In this document: positions 1 to 7,970 of the stretch, in pieces
How positions within the stretch are numbered: the stretch's first letter is position 1
How the letters are laid out: the number at the start of each line of letters is the position of its first letter
From: Pseudomonadota bacterium
GTDB lineage: Bacteria; Pseudomonadota; Alphaproteobacteria; Rhizobiales; JAKPQE01
Reading direction: 5' to 3'
Assembly (NCBI GenBank): GCA_029572955.1
Contig: JAKPQE010000152.1
Span: 1 to 64,000, forward strand
Length of the DNA stretch: 64,000 bases
Notes under the pieces: model-generated
What the model saw: only the letters and a program-made list of their open reading frames with translations
The model's database searches: none
What the model was told of the DNA's origin: nothing
Translations under genes and position numbers: made by a program

Positions 1-41
1 ACATGGCGGCGGCGGGCGTCGCGGTCCGGCTCGACGGCTGA
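1..41 (+). CDS. hisF: Imidazole glycerol phosphate synthase subunit HisF (C-terminal end only)
   Basis: The window opens inside a gene. The reading frame ending in TGA at 39-41 encodes MAAAGVAVRLDG, which resembles the usual C-terminus of alphaproteobacterial HisF, the cyclase subunit of imidazole glycerol phosphate synthase. Only about a dozen residues are visible. The identification rests mainly on hisE following 38 bases downstream, as in the conserved hisA-hisF-hisE-coaA order of Rhizobiales. Confidence 0.6.
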   Translation, partial: MAAAGVAVRLDG

Positions 42-79
42 GCGGACGCGGCGATCCACACGAGAGCAAGCGAGGCGCA

Positions 80-403
80 ATGACCGGCTTCACCCTCGAA
101 ACGCTGGCGGCGACGATCATCGCCCGTGCCCACAGCGACGACGAAGGCTCCTATACGCGCAAGCTCTACAACAAGGGGCCGGCGCGCTGTGCCAAGAAGT
201 TCGGCGAGGAGGCCTTCGAGCTCGCCATCGCGGCGGCCGAGGGCAAGGCCGACGACATCCGCGCCGAGGCCGCCGACGTGCTCTACCATCTGCTCGTGCT
301 GCTCGAGGCGAGCGGCGTGCCCTATGCGGCGGTGATCGACGAGCTTGCCGGGCGTACCGGCCAGACCGGCCTTCAGGAAAAGGCTTCCCGGCCGAAAGAC
401 TGA
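80..403 (+). CDS. hisE: Phosphoribosyl-ATP pyrophosphatase HisE
   Basis: A 107-residue cytoplasmic enzyme that hydrolyses phosphoribosyl-ATP to phosphoribosyl-AMP, the second step of histidine biosynthesis. The protein carries the all-alpha NTP pyrophosphohydrolase pattern: SYTRKLYNKGP followed by KKFGEEAFELAIAA and EAADVLYHLLVLL, whose acidic residues bind metal. The length is normal for stand-alone HisE. A GAGGCG ribosome-binding sequence lies just ahead of the ATG. It lies 38 bases after hisF and 78 bases before coaA, so one histidine transcript probably runs through it. Confidence 0.95.
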   Translation: MTGFTLETLAATIIARAHSDDEGSYTRKLYNKGPARCAKKFGEEAFELAIAAAEGKADDIRAEAADVLYHLLVLLEASGVPYAAVIDELAGRTGQTGLQEKASRPKD

Positions 404-481
404 TTCAAAAGCCGGCCGGTTTGCGGCATTGATGTGACGCCGGCAGGACAAGGGTGCCCGGAGCGGCCAGACAAGCGTTTC

Positions 482-1435
482 ATGGACCAGAAGGCATCAA
501 CCGAGATTTCGCCCTACCGGGTGTTCAAGCGTGACGAGTGGGCGACGCTGCGCGCCGACACGCCGCTGACGCTGACCGAGGAGGAGATCGCGGCCCTGCG
601 CGGCCTCAACGACCCGGTCTCGCTCGACGACGTCGTGAAGATCTACCTGCCGCTGTCGCGCCTGCTGTCGCTCTATGTCGCCGCGACGCAGGAGCTGTTC
701 AACGCGACGCGCACCTTCCTCGGCGCGCGCGACGGCAAGGTTCCCTACATCGTCGGCGTCGCCGGCTCGGTCGCGGTGGGCAAGTCGACGACCTCGCGCG
801 TCCTCAAGGCGCTGCTGGCGCGCTGGCCGAACACGCCGAAGGTCGACCTCGTCACCACCGACGGCTTCCTCTACCCGAACGCCATCCTCGAGGAACGCGG
901 CCTGATGAACCGCAAGGGCTTCCCCGAGAGCTTCGACGTGATGGCGCTGCTGAAGTTCCTCGCCGACATCAAGAGCGGCAAGCGCGGCGTCACCGCCCCG
1001 GTCTATTCGCATCTCGTCTACGACATCGTGCGCGGCGAGCAGATCACCGTCGACCGGCCGGACATCCTCATCGTCGAAGGGCTCAACGTGCTGCAGCCGC
1101 GGCGCCTGCCGGCCAACGGGCGCGGCGTGCCGTTCGTCTCGGACTTCTTCGACTTCAAGATCTACATCGATGCCGACGAGGACCTGATCCGGACCTGGTA
1201 CGTGCAGCGCTTCATGCGGCTGCGCGAGACGGCGTTCCGCAATCCGAAGTCCTACTTCCATCGCTATTCGACGCTCTCGGACGGCGAGGCGGTCGAGACG
1301 GGGACGAAGATCTGGCAGACCATCAACCACGTCAATCTCGTCGACAACATCCTGCCGACGCGCCCGCGCGCCGATCTCATCCTCACCAAGGACGCGACCC
1401 ACGGCATCGAGACGGTGGCGCTGCGCCGCCTGTGA
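482..1435 (+). CDS. coaA: Pantothenate kinase, type I
   Basis: A 317-residue enzyme phosphorylating pantothenate with ATP, the first and usually rate-limiting step of coenzyme A synthesis. The P-loop GSVAVGKS is at residues 95-102, followed by the type I features [21 protein letters not shown] and the C-terminal region with [11 protein letters not shown] chose the ATG at 482 (MDQKAST) rather than an in-frame ATG 48 bases upstream, because homology-like sequence begins with [11 protein letters not shown] shortly after 482. It follows hisE, the usual Rhizobiales arrangement. Confidence 0.95.
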   Translation: MDQKASTEISPYRVFKRDEWATLRADTPLTLTEEEIAALRGLNDPVSLDDVVKIYLPLSRLLSLYVAATQELFNATRTFLGARDGKVPYIVGVAGSVAVGKSTTSRVLKALLARWPNTPKVDLVTTDGFLYPNAILEERGLMNRKGFPESFDVMALLKFLADIKSGKRGVTAPVYSHLVYDIVRGEQITVDRPDILIVEGLNVLQPRRLPANGRGVPFVSDFFDFKIYIDADEDLIRTWYVQRFMRLRETAFRNPKSYFHRYSTLSDGEAVETGTKIWQTINHVNLVDNILPTRPRADLILTKDATHGIETVALRRL

Positions 1436-1498
1436 TATGATCCCGGCGCGGCCAGACCGGCCGCCGCCCGATGCGCCCGCGCCGCAGGTCTTCGACCC

Positions 1499-2170
1499 AT
1501 GTTCCTCGTCCTTTTCGATTGCGACGGCACCATCGTCGACAGCCAGCACATGATCGTCGAGGCGATGACGCGGACCTTCGCGCGGCACGGCCTCGCCGCC
1601 CCGGCGCGCGGCGACGTCGTCGAGGTCATCGGCCTGTCGCTGCCGCTGGCGGTGGCGCGGCTGGCGCCGATCGGCCGCGGCGTCGCGCTCGACACGCTGG
1701 TCGAGACCTACAAGGAGCAATATTTCGCGCTGCGCTCCGATCCGGGCCATTCGGAGATGCTGTTTCCCGGCGCCCGCGCGGCGATCGAGGCGATCGGGGG
1801 GCGCGACGACATGCTGCTCGGCATCGCCACCGGCAAGTCGCGGCGTGGCGTGCGCTCGCTTTTCGAGGCGACCGGGCTCGGGCACCATTTCACGACTGTG
1901 CAGACCGCCGACGACGCGCCCTCGAAGCCCGATCCGACGATGGTGCGCCAGGCGGTCGCCGAGACCGGCGTCGACATCGCCGACGTGGTGGTCGTCGGCG
2001 ATACGCGCTACGACATGGAAATGGCGGTCGCGGCCGGCGCCGGCGCGGTCGGCGTTGCCTGGGGCTACCACCGGCCGGGCACGCTGCTCGAGGCGGGCGC
2101 GACCCACATCGCCGACCGGTTCGAGGGGCTTTTGCCGATCCTCGAGGAAATCTTCGCCAGGGACAGCTGA
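1499..2170 (+). CDS. HAD-family hydrolase (phosphoglycolate phosphatase-like)
   Basis: A 223-residue haloacid dehalogenase superfamily phosphatase. Motif I is LFDCDGT with nucleophile D7 and acid D9; motif II is the IATGKS segment; motif III/IV is SKPDPTM plus VVVGDTRYDMEMAVAAGA. The helical cap after motif I is that of subfamily IA, as in phosphoglycolate phosphatase and PpaX-like enzymes, but the substrate cannot be told. The gene ends 3 bases before the ATP12 chaperone gene, so the two are very likely cotranscribed. This pairing is frequent in Rhizobiales. Confidence 0.85.
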   Translation: MFLVLFDCDGTIVDSQHMIVEAMTRTFARHGLAAPARGDVVEVIGLSLPLAVARLAPIGRGVALDTLVETYKEQYFALRSDPGHSEMLFPGARAAIEAIGGRDDMLLGIATGKSRRGVRSLFEATGLGHHFTTVQTADDAPSKPDPTMVRQAVAETGVDIADVVVVGDTRYDMEMAVAAGAGAVGVAWGYHRPGTLLEAGATHIADRFEGLLPILEEIFARDS

Positions 2171-2173
2171 CCG

Positions 2174-2971
2174 ATGCGTGAATTGTTCGAGATCCCCGAC
2201 CACGAGCCGGACCCGGTCAAGCGGGCGCAGGCGCAGGCGCGCCGCCAGCTGCCGAAGCGCTTCTACGCGACGGCCGGGACCGTTCCGACCGAGGCCGGCC
2301 ACGCCGTCGCCCTCGACGGGCGCATCGCCCATTCGCCGGGCAAGCGGCCGCTCGCCTTCGCCGATCCGGCGATCGCCGAGGCGCTCGCCGCCGAATGGGC
2401 GGCCCAGGGCGAGGTCATCGATCCGGCGACGATGCCGCTGACCCGGCTCGCCAATTCGGCGATCGACGGGGTCGCCGAGGCGATGGAGGAGGTCGCCGCC
2501 GAGATCGTGCGCTATGGCGGCACCGACCTCGTCTGTTACCGGGCCGAGGGACCGGAAAAGCTCGTCGCGCGCCAGAACGCCCATTGGGATCCGCTCGTCG
2601 CCTTCGCCCGCGACCGGCTCGGCGCGCCGCTGCGTCTCGCTGCCGGCGTCATCCATGTCGAGCAGGACGAGACGACGCTCGCCGCCATCCACGACGCGGT
2701 CGACACGGCCGCCGCGGCAAGCCCGCTGCGCCTCGCCGCGCTGCACGTCATCACCACGCTCTCCGGCTCGGCGATCATCGCCCTTGCCTTCGCGGCCGGC
2801 GTGCTCGACGAGGCGGGCGCCTGGGAGGCGGCCCATGTCGACGAGGACCACCAGGCCGAGACCTGGGGCGTCGATGCCGAGGCGATGGCCCGGCGGGCGA
2901 TGCGGGCCGAGGAATTCGCCGCCGCCGTCCGGCTCTTCACCCTGACGCCGCCGGCAGAGACCGTCGGATAG
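2174..2971 (+). CDS. ATP12-family chaperone for F1-ATPase assembly
   Basis: A 265-residue member of the ATP12 family. In mitochondria ATP12 binds the F1 alpha subunit before alpha/beta assembly; bacterial copies are essentially confined to alphaproteobacteria and are assumed to act likewise. Visible family features include RFYATAGTV near the N-terminus, the segment PLTRLANSAIDGV, the stretch TDLVCYRAEGPEKLVARQ and HVITTLSGSAIIALAF. It begins 3 bases after the HAD gene and converges with the histidine kinase gene, leaving only 6 bases between stops. Confidence 0.9.
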   Translation: MRELFEIPDHEPDPVKRAQAQARRQLPKRFYATAGTVPTEAGHAVALDGRIAHSPGKRPLAFADPAIAEALAAEWAAQGEVIDPATMPLTRLANSAIDGVAEAMEEVAAEIVRYGGTDLVCYRAEGPEKLVARQNAHWDPLVAFARDRLGAPLRLAAGVIHVEQDETTLAAIHDAVDTAAAASPLRLAALHVITTLSGSAIIALAFAAGVLDEAGAWEAAHVDEDHQAETWGVDAEAMARRAMRAEEFAAAVRLFTLTPPAETVG

Positions 2972-2977
2972 CCCGCG

Positions 2978-4348
2978 TCACGCCGTCGGCGGGACGTCGC
3001 GCGGCAGGACGATGGTCGCGGCAAGGCCGCCCGACGGCGCGGTGCCGAGTTCGAGCGTTCCGCCATAGGCGGCAAGCACGTCGGTGACGATCGCCAGTCC
3101 CAGACCCGCGCCACCGCCGGTGTCGAGGCGGTTGCCGCGCGCCAGCACCCGCTCGCGGTCGGCCTCGGCGATGCCGGGGCCGTCGTCGGCGACGACGATG
3201 CGCAGGGCGGCCGCGGCGCTGTCGTCGACGGAGACGGCGACCCGGCCGCGGGCGAAGCGCACGGCGTTTTCGAGGAGATTGCCGAGCGCCTCGGCGAGAT
3301 CGTCGCGGTCGACGGCGACCTTGAGGTCGCGCGGCGCCACGACGTCGAAGGCGATACCCTCGCCGGCCGGCGTGCGCCGCAGCGTGGCGACGAGGGCGTC
3401 GACGAGGTCGGCCAGCAGCGTCGGGGCGACACCACCGGCGAGACGGCCGCGGATGCGGGCGCGGGCAAGCTCGCGCTCGACATGGCGGCGCATCGTCTCG
3501 CCGAGCCCGTCGATATCGTCGGCGAGCGCGGCCTCGCCCTTTTCGCGCAGGCGCCGGGCGTCGGCGGCGAGCGCCGCGAGCGGCGTCTTCAGACCGTGGG
3601 CGAGATCGGCGGCGCGGCCGCGCGCCTGGCCGATGGCGCGATCGCGGGCGTCGAGCAGGGCATTCACCTCGCGGGCCAGCGGCACCACCTCGTCGGGCAC
3701 GTCGGTGCCGAGCCGGGCGGCGCCACCGGAGCGCACGGCGGCGACGCGGCGCTCGATGTCGGCGATCGGACCGAGGCCGATGCGGACCTGCAGCCAGCCG
3801 GCGGCGAGTAGCACGGCGGCGAGGATGGTCAGGGCCGGCACCAGATCGCGCACGAAATCCTCGCGGGCTTCCTCGACGACCTTCTCGTCGGCGGCGACGG
3901 CGAGATGGAGCCAGCGCGCGGCGGCGCCCTCGCCGACATGGATGCTGCGTTCGATGACGACGAGCCGGCCGTCGTCGAGGCCCGGCAGGCGGTAGTGGTG
4001 GATGGCGGCTGGATCGGGCACGTCGGCCGGCAGATCGATGGTCGCGTCCCACAGCGAGCGCGAGCGGATCATCTGGCCCTCGTCGTCGCCGACCTGCCAG
4101 TAGAAGCCGCCGAGGGGCACGTCGAAGGCGGGATCGGTCGGCGCGTTCTCGATGGTGATCGTGCCGTCGGCGGCGATGGCGACGGTGGCGGCGAGCTGGC
4201 GCATGTGGTCGGCAAGCTCGGCCTCGACGCGGCGGGTGACGTGGCGCTCGAAGAGGATGGTGAGGCCGACACCGGCAATGGCGAGGGCGAGGAGGACGAC
4301 GAGCGCGCCGCCGACGAGAAGGCGCAGGCGCAGCGAGCCGCGCGTCAT
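2978..4348 (-). CDS. Membrane sensor histidine kinase (QseC/PhoQ-like)
   Basis: A 456-residue inner-membrane sensor kinase. TM1 spans about residues 8-33, a periplasmic domain of about 135 residues follows, and TM2 spans about 169-189. After a HAMP-like linker come the H box DLAHGLKTPLAAL (His251), N box GNLLENAVRFA, G1 box VADDGPGIAE and G2 box GAGLGLAIV. It phosphorylates, by inference, the response regulator encoded just upstream: the two genes overlap by four bases (ATGA, 4345-4348). This pair is the distal part of the cytochrome operon, so its signal may be redox or heme related. The ligand is unknown. Confidence 0.92.
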   Translation of the reverse strand: MTRGSLRLRLLVGGALVVLLALAIAGVGLTILFERHVTRRVEAELADHMRQLAATVAIAADGTITIENAPTDPAFDVPLGGFYWQVGDDEGQMIRSRSLWDATIDLPADVPDPAAIHHYRLPGLDDGRLVVIERSIHVGEGAAARWLHLAVAADEKVVEEAREDFVRDLVPALTILAAVLLAAGWLQVRIGLGPIADIERRVAAVRSGGAARLGTDVPDEVVPLAREVNALLDARDRAIGQARGRAADLAHGLKTPLAALAADARRLREKGEAALADDIDGLGETMRRHVERELARARIRGRLAGGVAPTLLADLVDALVATLRRTPAGEGIAFDVVAPRDLKVAVDRDDLAEALGNLLENAVRFARGRVAVSVDDSAAAALRIVVADDGPGIAEADRERVLARGNRLDTGGGAGLGLAIVTDVLAAYGGTLELGTAPSGGLAATIVLPRDVPPTA

Positions 4349-5010
4349 GCCGAGGCCTCCGGCACGAGATAGCCGAAGCCGCGCCGGGTCTCGATGCGCT
4401 CGGCGCCGACCTTGCGGCGGACGCGGCCGATCAGCACCTCGAGGGCATTGGCATCGCGCGCGTCCTCGTCGCCATAGACGTGCTCGAGCAGTTCGGTCTG
4501 CGGCACGACGCGGCCGCGATTGAGCACGAGATAGGCGAGCAGGCGATATTCGAGCGCGGTCAGCGACACCGGCACGCCGCCGACGGCGGCGCGCATCTGG
4601 CGCTCGTCGAGGACGAGGTCGCCGACCGCGTGGAGCGAGGAAGCCTGGCCGGCGGAGCGGCGCACGATGGCGCGCAGGCGGGCCAGCAGTTCCTCGATGC
4701 GGAAGGGTTTGGGCAGATAGTCGTCGGCGCCGGCGTCGATGCCCTCGACGCGCTCGGCCCAGCTGCCGCGCGCCGTCAACACCAGCACCGGCGTCGACCG
4801 GCCGTTGTCGCGCCAGCGCTTCAGGATGGCGAGGCCGTCCATGCCCGGCAGGCCGAGATCGAGCACGATCGCGCCGTAGTCCTCGGTATCGCCGCGGAAC
4901 CAGGCGTCCTCGCCGTCGCTCGCCGTCTCGACGACATAGCCCGCCGCCGCGAGGGCACGGGTCACGTCGTCCCGGATCCGGTCGTCATCTTCCACGACGA
5001 GCACGCGCAT
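4345..5010 (-). CDS. OmpR/PhoB-family response regulator
   Basis: A 221-residue two-component regulator. The receiver domain (1-115) has the acidic pocket VVEDDDRIRD, phosphoacceptor Asp51 in IVLDLGLPGMDG, and Lys101 in LPKPF. The C-terminal winged helix (about 125-218) contains LTALEYRLLAYLVLNRGRVV and ends RVRRKVGAERIETRRGFGYL, typical of OmpR/PhoB proteins of the QseB/PmrA/TctD type. It overlaps the kinase by ATGA and its start overlaps the stop of the PepSY gene by one base, so all three are translationally coupled. A candidate tandem binding site lies upstream of the whole operon at 7854-7880. Confidence 0.94.
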   Translation of the reverse strand: MRVLVVEDDDRIRDDVTRALAAAGYVVETASDGEDAWFRGDTEDYGAIVLDLGLPGMDGLAILKRWRDNGRSTPVLVLTARGSWAERVEGIDAGADDYLPKPFRIEELLARLRAIVRRSAGQASSLHAVGDLVLDERQMRAAVGGVPVSLTALEYRLLAYLVLNRGRVVPQTELLEHVYGDEDARDANALEVLIGRVRRKVGAERIETRRGFGYLVPEASA

Positions 5011-5381
5011 CAGTGTTCCCTCGTCTCGACGATCTCGCCGGTCGCGGCATCGACCAGCAGCTCCAGCCGCGTGCCGGCCCGGTCGATCACCTTGAAGCGA
5101 TAGAACCAGCGCTCGTCGCGGCGATCGAAATCGATGTCGACGATCTCGCCGCCGGCCGGCAGCGACGGGCGGATGCGGCCGAGAATCTCGGCGAGCGGAC
5201 GCACCTCGCCGCGCTCCAGCGCGTCATGGGCGCGATCGTGATCGTCGTCCTCGTCGTCGTCGTCGCGGCCGTGCCTGCCGCGATGCCCGGCAAGGGCCGG
5301 ACCGGCGAAAGCGAGGCCGAGCCCGAAGAGGCCGACGAGAACGGCGCGACGGTTCCGGATCTTGTCGAGACTGCTCGGCAT
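5010..5381 (-). CDS. Exported PepSY-domain protein
   Basis: A 123-residue protein starting MPSSLDKIRNRR, with an apparent signal peptide (VLVGLFGLGLAFAGPALAG, cleavage near residue 31). A highly acidic/histidine-rich linker (DDDDEDDDHDRAHD) follows, then a PepSY domain (about 57-121) with EILGRIRPSLPAGGEIVDIDFD and the typical ending LLVDAATGEIVETREH. PepSY proteins beside two-component genes are thought to modulate the sensor in the periplasm. The acidic/His stretch could bind metal, but that is inference. I chose the ATG at 5381 because it gives the signal peptide. Its stop shares a base with the response-regulator start. Confidence 0.85.
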   Translation of the reverse strand: MPSSLDKIRNRRAVLVGLFGLGLAFAGPALAGHRGRHGRDDDDEDDDHDRAHDALERGEVRPLAEILGRIRPSLPAGGEIVDIDFDRRDERWFYRFKVIDRAGTRLELLVDAATGEIVETREH

Positions 5382-5454
5382 CGCTGCGGGTTCCGCGTGG
5401 GGCACGGCACGCGGCGGAAGGCTGGCGCCCGCCGCCGGTGCTGCGCCGATGGTA

Positions 5455-5958
5455 TCAGTCGTCGTCGTAGCTGCCCATCTCGGCGCCGCGATGGCAAGCG
5501 ACGCAATTGGCCTTCGACTTGACGCGCGGATCCTCGAAGGCGCCGGGCCGGACCTCGCCGCGATGCTCGCGCACCCAATAGGGCGTATCGGAGATGCGCA
5601 GCGGCGCCTCGCCGGGGGCGATGCCCGAAACCATGCGGTTTGGCCGGCCGCCGGCATCGCCGGCATTGGCGACGAGATAGTCGGTGATCGCCCTCACCTT
5701 GTCGTCGGAGAGCGCGGCGTTCTCGCCGAAATGGTCGGCAAGGCCGTTCATGACGGCGACCCAGGAGCGCGCCGGCAGCATCGCCGGCTGGAACACCATG
5801 TGGCAGGCGCCGCATTCCTCGATGACGGTCTGATCGGTGACGGGACGGACGCGCTTGCCGCCCTTGTCGTCGTCGGCGCGGACGCCGGACATGCCGGCGC
5901 CGAGCGCGGCAAGGCCGATGGTCGTCGTGGCGGCGAGTGCGAATGTCTTCCAGGTCAT
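5455..5958 (-). CDS. Diheme cytochrome c (DHC family)
   Basis: A 167-residue periplasmic c-type cytochrome. A signal peptide occupies about residues 1-28 (FALAATTTIGLAALGAGMSGVRA). Two heme-attachment motifs are visible: CGACH in EECGACHMVFQP and CVACH near the C-terminus. The spacing and the segment DHFGENAALSD match the DHC family, whose Rhodobacter sphaeroides member donates electrons to the SHP cytochrome. That partner is the next gene upstream in transcription (25 bases between them). A second copy of this module forms the C-terminal part of the cytochrome b protein two genes upstream. Confidence 0.9.
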   Translation of the reverse strand: MTWKTFALAATTTIGLAALGAGMSGVRADDDKGGKRVRPVTDQTVIEECGACHMVFQPAMLPARSWVAVMNGLADHFGENAALSDDKVRAITDYLVANAGDAGGRPNRMVSGIAPGEAPLRISDTPYWVREHRGEVRPGAFEDPRVKSKANCVACHRGAEMGSYDDD

Positions 5959-5983
5959 GTTGGTGATCCTTCGATTTGCCGGC

Positions 5984-6418
5984 TTACTTCGATGCCATGA
6001 AGGTGATGAAGTCGCCCTTCTCGAGGGCGGTGCATTCGCGGCCGAGGACGCCCTTGCAGTTGCGGCCGAACCACTTCTCCACCTTCTCGCGGTCGGTGTA
6101 GCGATCGGGCGTCTTGGAGACGGCCATCGGCGCGATGTCCTTGCCGGCGCGGGTGCGGCCGGTGCCGCCGGGATTGTCGGTGTGGCAGGAGGTGCAGGCC
6201 GGGGTTTCGGCGTCGCCGGCGGCGAACTTCGTCTGGAACAGCGTCTCGCCACGGGCGGCGGAGAAGCCGGCGAAGGCCGCGTCCCCGGCTTTGGCGGCGG
6301 CGGCATAGCCGTCGAGGATCGGCTGGCGGGCCGCGCCGGCGAGCACCGGGACGGTCAGCGCGGCGAGGAGGACGAGGGCGAGGCCCATACGTTTCGGTTC
6401 GGCTTTCATCGCATTCAT
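5984..6418 (-). CDS. SHP-type monoheme cytochrome c (DUF1924)
   Basis: A 144-residue exported cytochrome resembling sphaeroides heme protein (SHP). It has an N-terminal signal sequence (LALVLLAALTVPVLAGA), the heme motif CTSCH in PACTSCHTDNPGG, and a C-terminal region with KWFGRNCKGVLGREC holding a further cysteine pair and asparagine. In characterised SHP the distal heme ligand is an Asn that swings away so that oxygen or nitric oxide can bind; which Asn serves here cannot be fixed by eye. The start overlaps the stop of the cytochrome b gene by ATGA. Two close ATGs (6418, 6409) are both possible starts. Confidence 0.88.
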   Translation of the reverse strand: MNAMKAEPKRMGLALVLLAALTVPVLAGAARQPILDGYAAAAKAGDAAFAGFSAARGETLFQTKFAAGDAETPACTSCHTDNPGGTGRTRAGKDIAPMAVSKTPDRYTDREKVEKWFGRNCKGVLGRECTALEKGDFITFMASK

Positions 6419-7575
6419 TCCTTGGGTTGGGAGGACGGATCGGGGACGGCGATGGCGGCATCGGCGAACAGGCCGGTCTCGGCATCGCGGTGGCAGGCGC
6501 CGCAGGCGCTCCGTGCGCCGACCGCGCGCGAGCCGAAGACCGCGTCGGGGATGTCGGCGTGGCGGCGCTTCCAGAACGGCGTCGCGGTGATGCTGAGGGG
6601 TTCGGCTGCGTCGCGGCGGCGCAGCCAGTTAGCCGCCTTTGTATCCACCGCCTCGGCGGCATGGGTCGTCAGGTAGGCGGTCAGCGTTGCCACGGTCTCG
6701 GGAGGCAGGCTCGCGTCCTCGCCGAAATGACGGTCGAGGCCGGCCATCATCGCGGCCCAGTCGGCGGCGTTGGCAAGGCTCGGGTGAAAGGCGATGTGGC
6801 AGTCGCCGCATTCGCGCTTGTAGATGGCATCGAGCGGCTCCTGCGGCACGCCGAGGCCGGGCAGGCCGGCAAGCGCGGCGGTCGCTCCGGCGCCGGCAGC
6901 GACGAAGACGGCAACGAGGCCGAGGGCCGGCACGGTGCGGGCGGCGGCCGGTCGCGGCCGGTCGGCCGGGACGCGCGCCGGCTTTTCGCCGGTGACCATG
7001 GCGCGCGGCAGGTTGATGCCTTCGTGGCGGCTCGAAAAGGCGACGCCGGCGAGATGCAGCGCGACGAGGCCGAGCGCGGCGAAGGCGAGGAATTCGTGGA
7101 TTTCGCCGAAGCTCCGGCCTGTCGCGAAGCTGGTGAAGGCGGCGAGCGGCCCGCGCTTCTCGACGCCGCCGAGGTCGACGAGGCCGCTGACGACGAGCGC
7201 CGCGAGAAGGCCGAGCAGCGCAAAGACCATCAGCGCGCCGAGCGGATTGTGGCCGCGATAATGCGGTGCCGCGCCGGCAACGAGCGAGCGCGCATAGGCG
7301 AGCGTCTCGCCCGGCCGATAGGCGAAGGCCCGGAAGCGCGCATGGCTCGGGCCGGCAAGGCCCCAGACGAGGCGAAGGACGAGGAGCGCGGCGACCGCGG
7401 CGCCGGCCGCGAGATGGACGTCGAGCCAGTTCTCGGGCGCAAGGAAGCCAGTGGCGAGCGCCGTCGCGACGGCAAGGACGAGGCCCCAGTGAAACAGCCG
7501 CACGACCGGATCCCAGACGGTGACCGTCTGCCGCTCGCCGCCGCCCTTTGCCGGATGTGCCTGTTGCCGTGCCAT
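6415..7575 (-). CDS. Cytochrome b561 domain fused to a diheme cytochrome c
   Basis: A 386-residue inner-membrane electron carrier. The N-terminal half is a four-helix cytochrome b561/Ni-hydrogenase-type b domain, starting VWDPVVRLFHWGLVLA with His ligands there, in DVHLAAGA and in LVALHLAGVAF. After a further hydrophobic segment (about residues 225-245) comes a periplasmic DHC module with CGDCH and CGACH. The protein could thus take electrons from quinol and pass them to periplasmic hemes. I set the start at 7575 (MARQQAHPAKG) because GGGAGAGG precedes it at good spacing. It is the first gene of the operon cytb-SHP-DHC-PepSY-RR-HK. Confidence 0.88.
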   Translation of the reverse strand: MARQQAHPAKGGGERQTVTVWDPVVRLFHWGLVLAVATALATGFLAPENWLDVHLAAGAAVAALLVLRLVWGLAGPSHARFRAFAYRPGETLAYARSLVAGAAPHYRGHNPLGALMVFALLGLLAALVVSGLVDLGGVEKRGPLAAFTSFATGRSFGEIHEFLAFAALGLVALHLAGVAFSSRHEGINLPRAMVTGEKPARVPADRPRPAAARTVPALGLVAVFVAAGAGATAALAGLPGLGVPQEPLDAIYKRECGDCHIAFHPSLANAADWAAMMAGLDRHFGEDASLPPETVATLTAYLTTHAAEAVDTKAANWLRRRDAAEPLSITATPFWKRRHADIPDAVFGSRAVGARSACGACHRDAETGLFADAAIAVPDPSSQPKE

Positions 7576-7970
7576 CGTCTGCCTCTCCCGACCGGTCGGA
7601 CCGGTCGGCATCGTGTTCTGCCCGGCGGTGGAAGCGTGCCGCGCCTCGGGGATGGGGCTCGGCGCGGCACGCCACCGTCCGGCGCTCTCCCACGGACGAC
7701 AGGGAGAAACGCCGTCGCCGACCGGGGCCAAGATGGTCGGCGGTATCGCGGGGCGAGGGTTTGCCTTTGCGCCCGGGCGGGGGCGTGGATGCCAGGGCGG
7801 CCCTCGTTGCCCGCGATGCGCCCGTTCTAGCGGGCGGCCGGTGACGCCATCCTGTCGGGTCTTGTCAGCGTCCCGTCAGCTTGGCGCGACAGCCGCAGAA
7901 ACGCGCAATTGCGACGGCGGCACTCCTACTTTAGTCTGCCGGCCTTCTCGGACCCGGAGAGTCGATCGAC
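7576..7970. promoter_or_regulatory. 395-base divergent intergenic region with candidate response-regulator site
   Basis: No gene is supported here; it separates the divergent cytochrome and tungstate operons. Read on the minus strand, 7880-7854 contains GCTGAC twice with an 11-base period followed by a third degenerate copy, the spacing typical of OmpR/PhoB-family tandem sites. A possible minus-strand -10 hexamer TAGAAC lies at 7829-7824, at the right distance below a poor -35, as expected for an activator-dependent promoter. A 10-base palindrome CGCAATTGCG is at 7904-7913. All of these are inferences from sequence pattern. Confidence 0.35.

Noticed and set aside
434-481. Upstream ATG start for coaA
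   Set aside because: The extra 16 residues lack similarity to pantothenate kinases, and the ATG at 482 leads directly into the conserved start region.
497-2851. Long minus-strand open frame antisense to coaA, HAD and ATP12 genes
   Set aside because: It mirrors three well-identified plus-strand genes and has arginine/aspartate-rich low-complexity sequence; at this GC content long antisense frames arise by chance.
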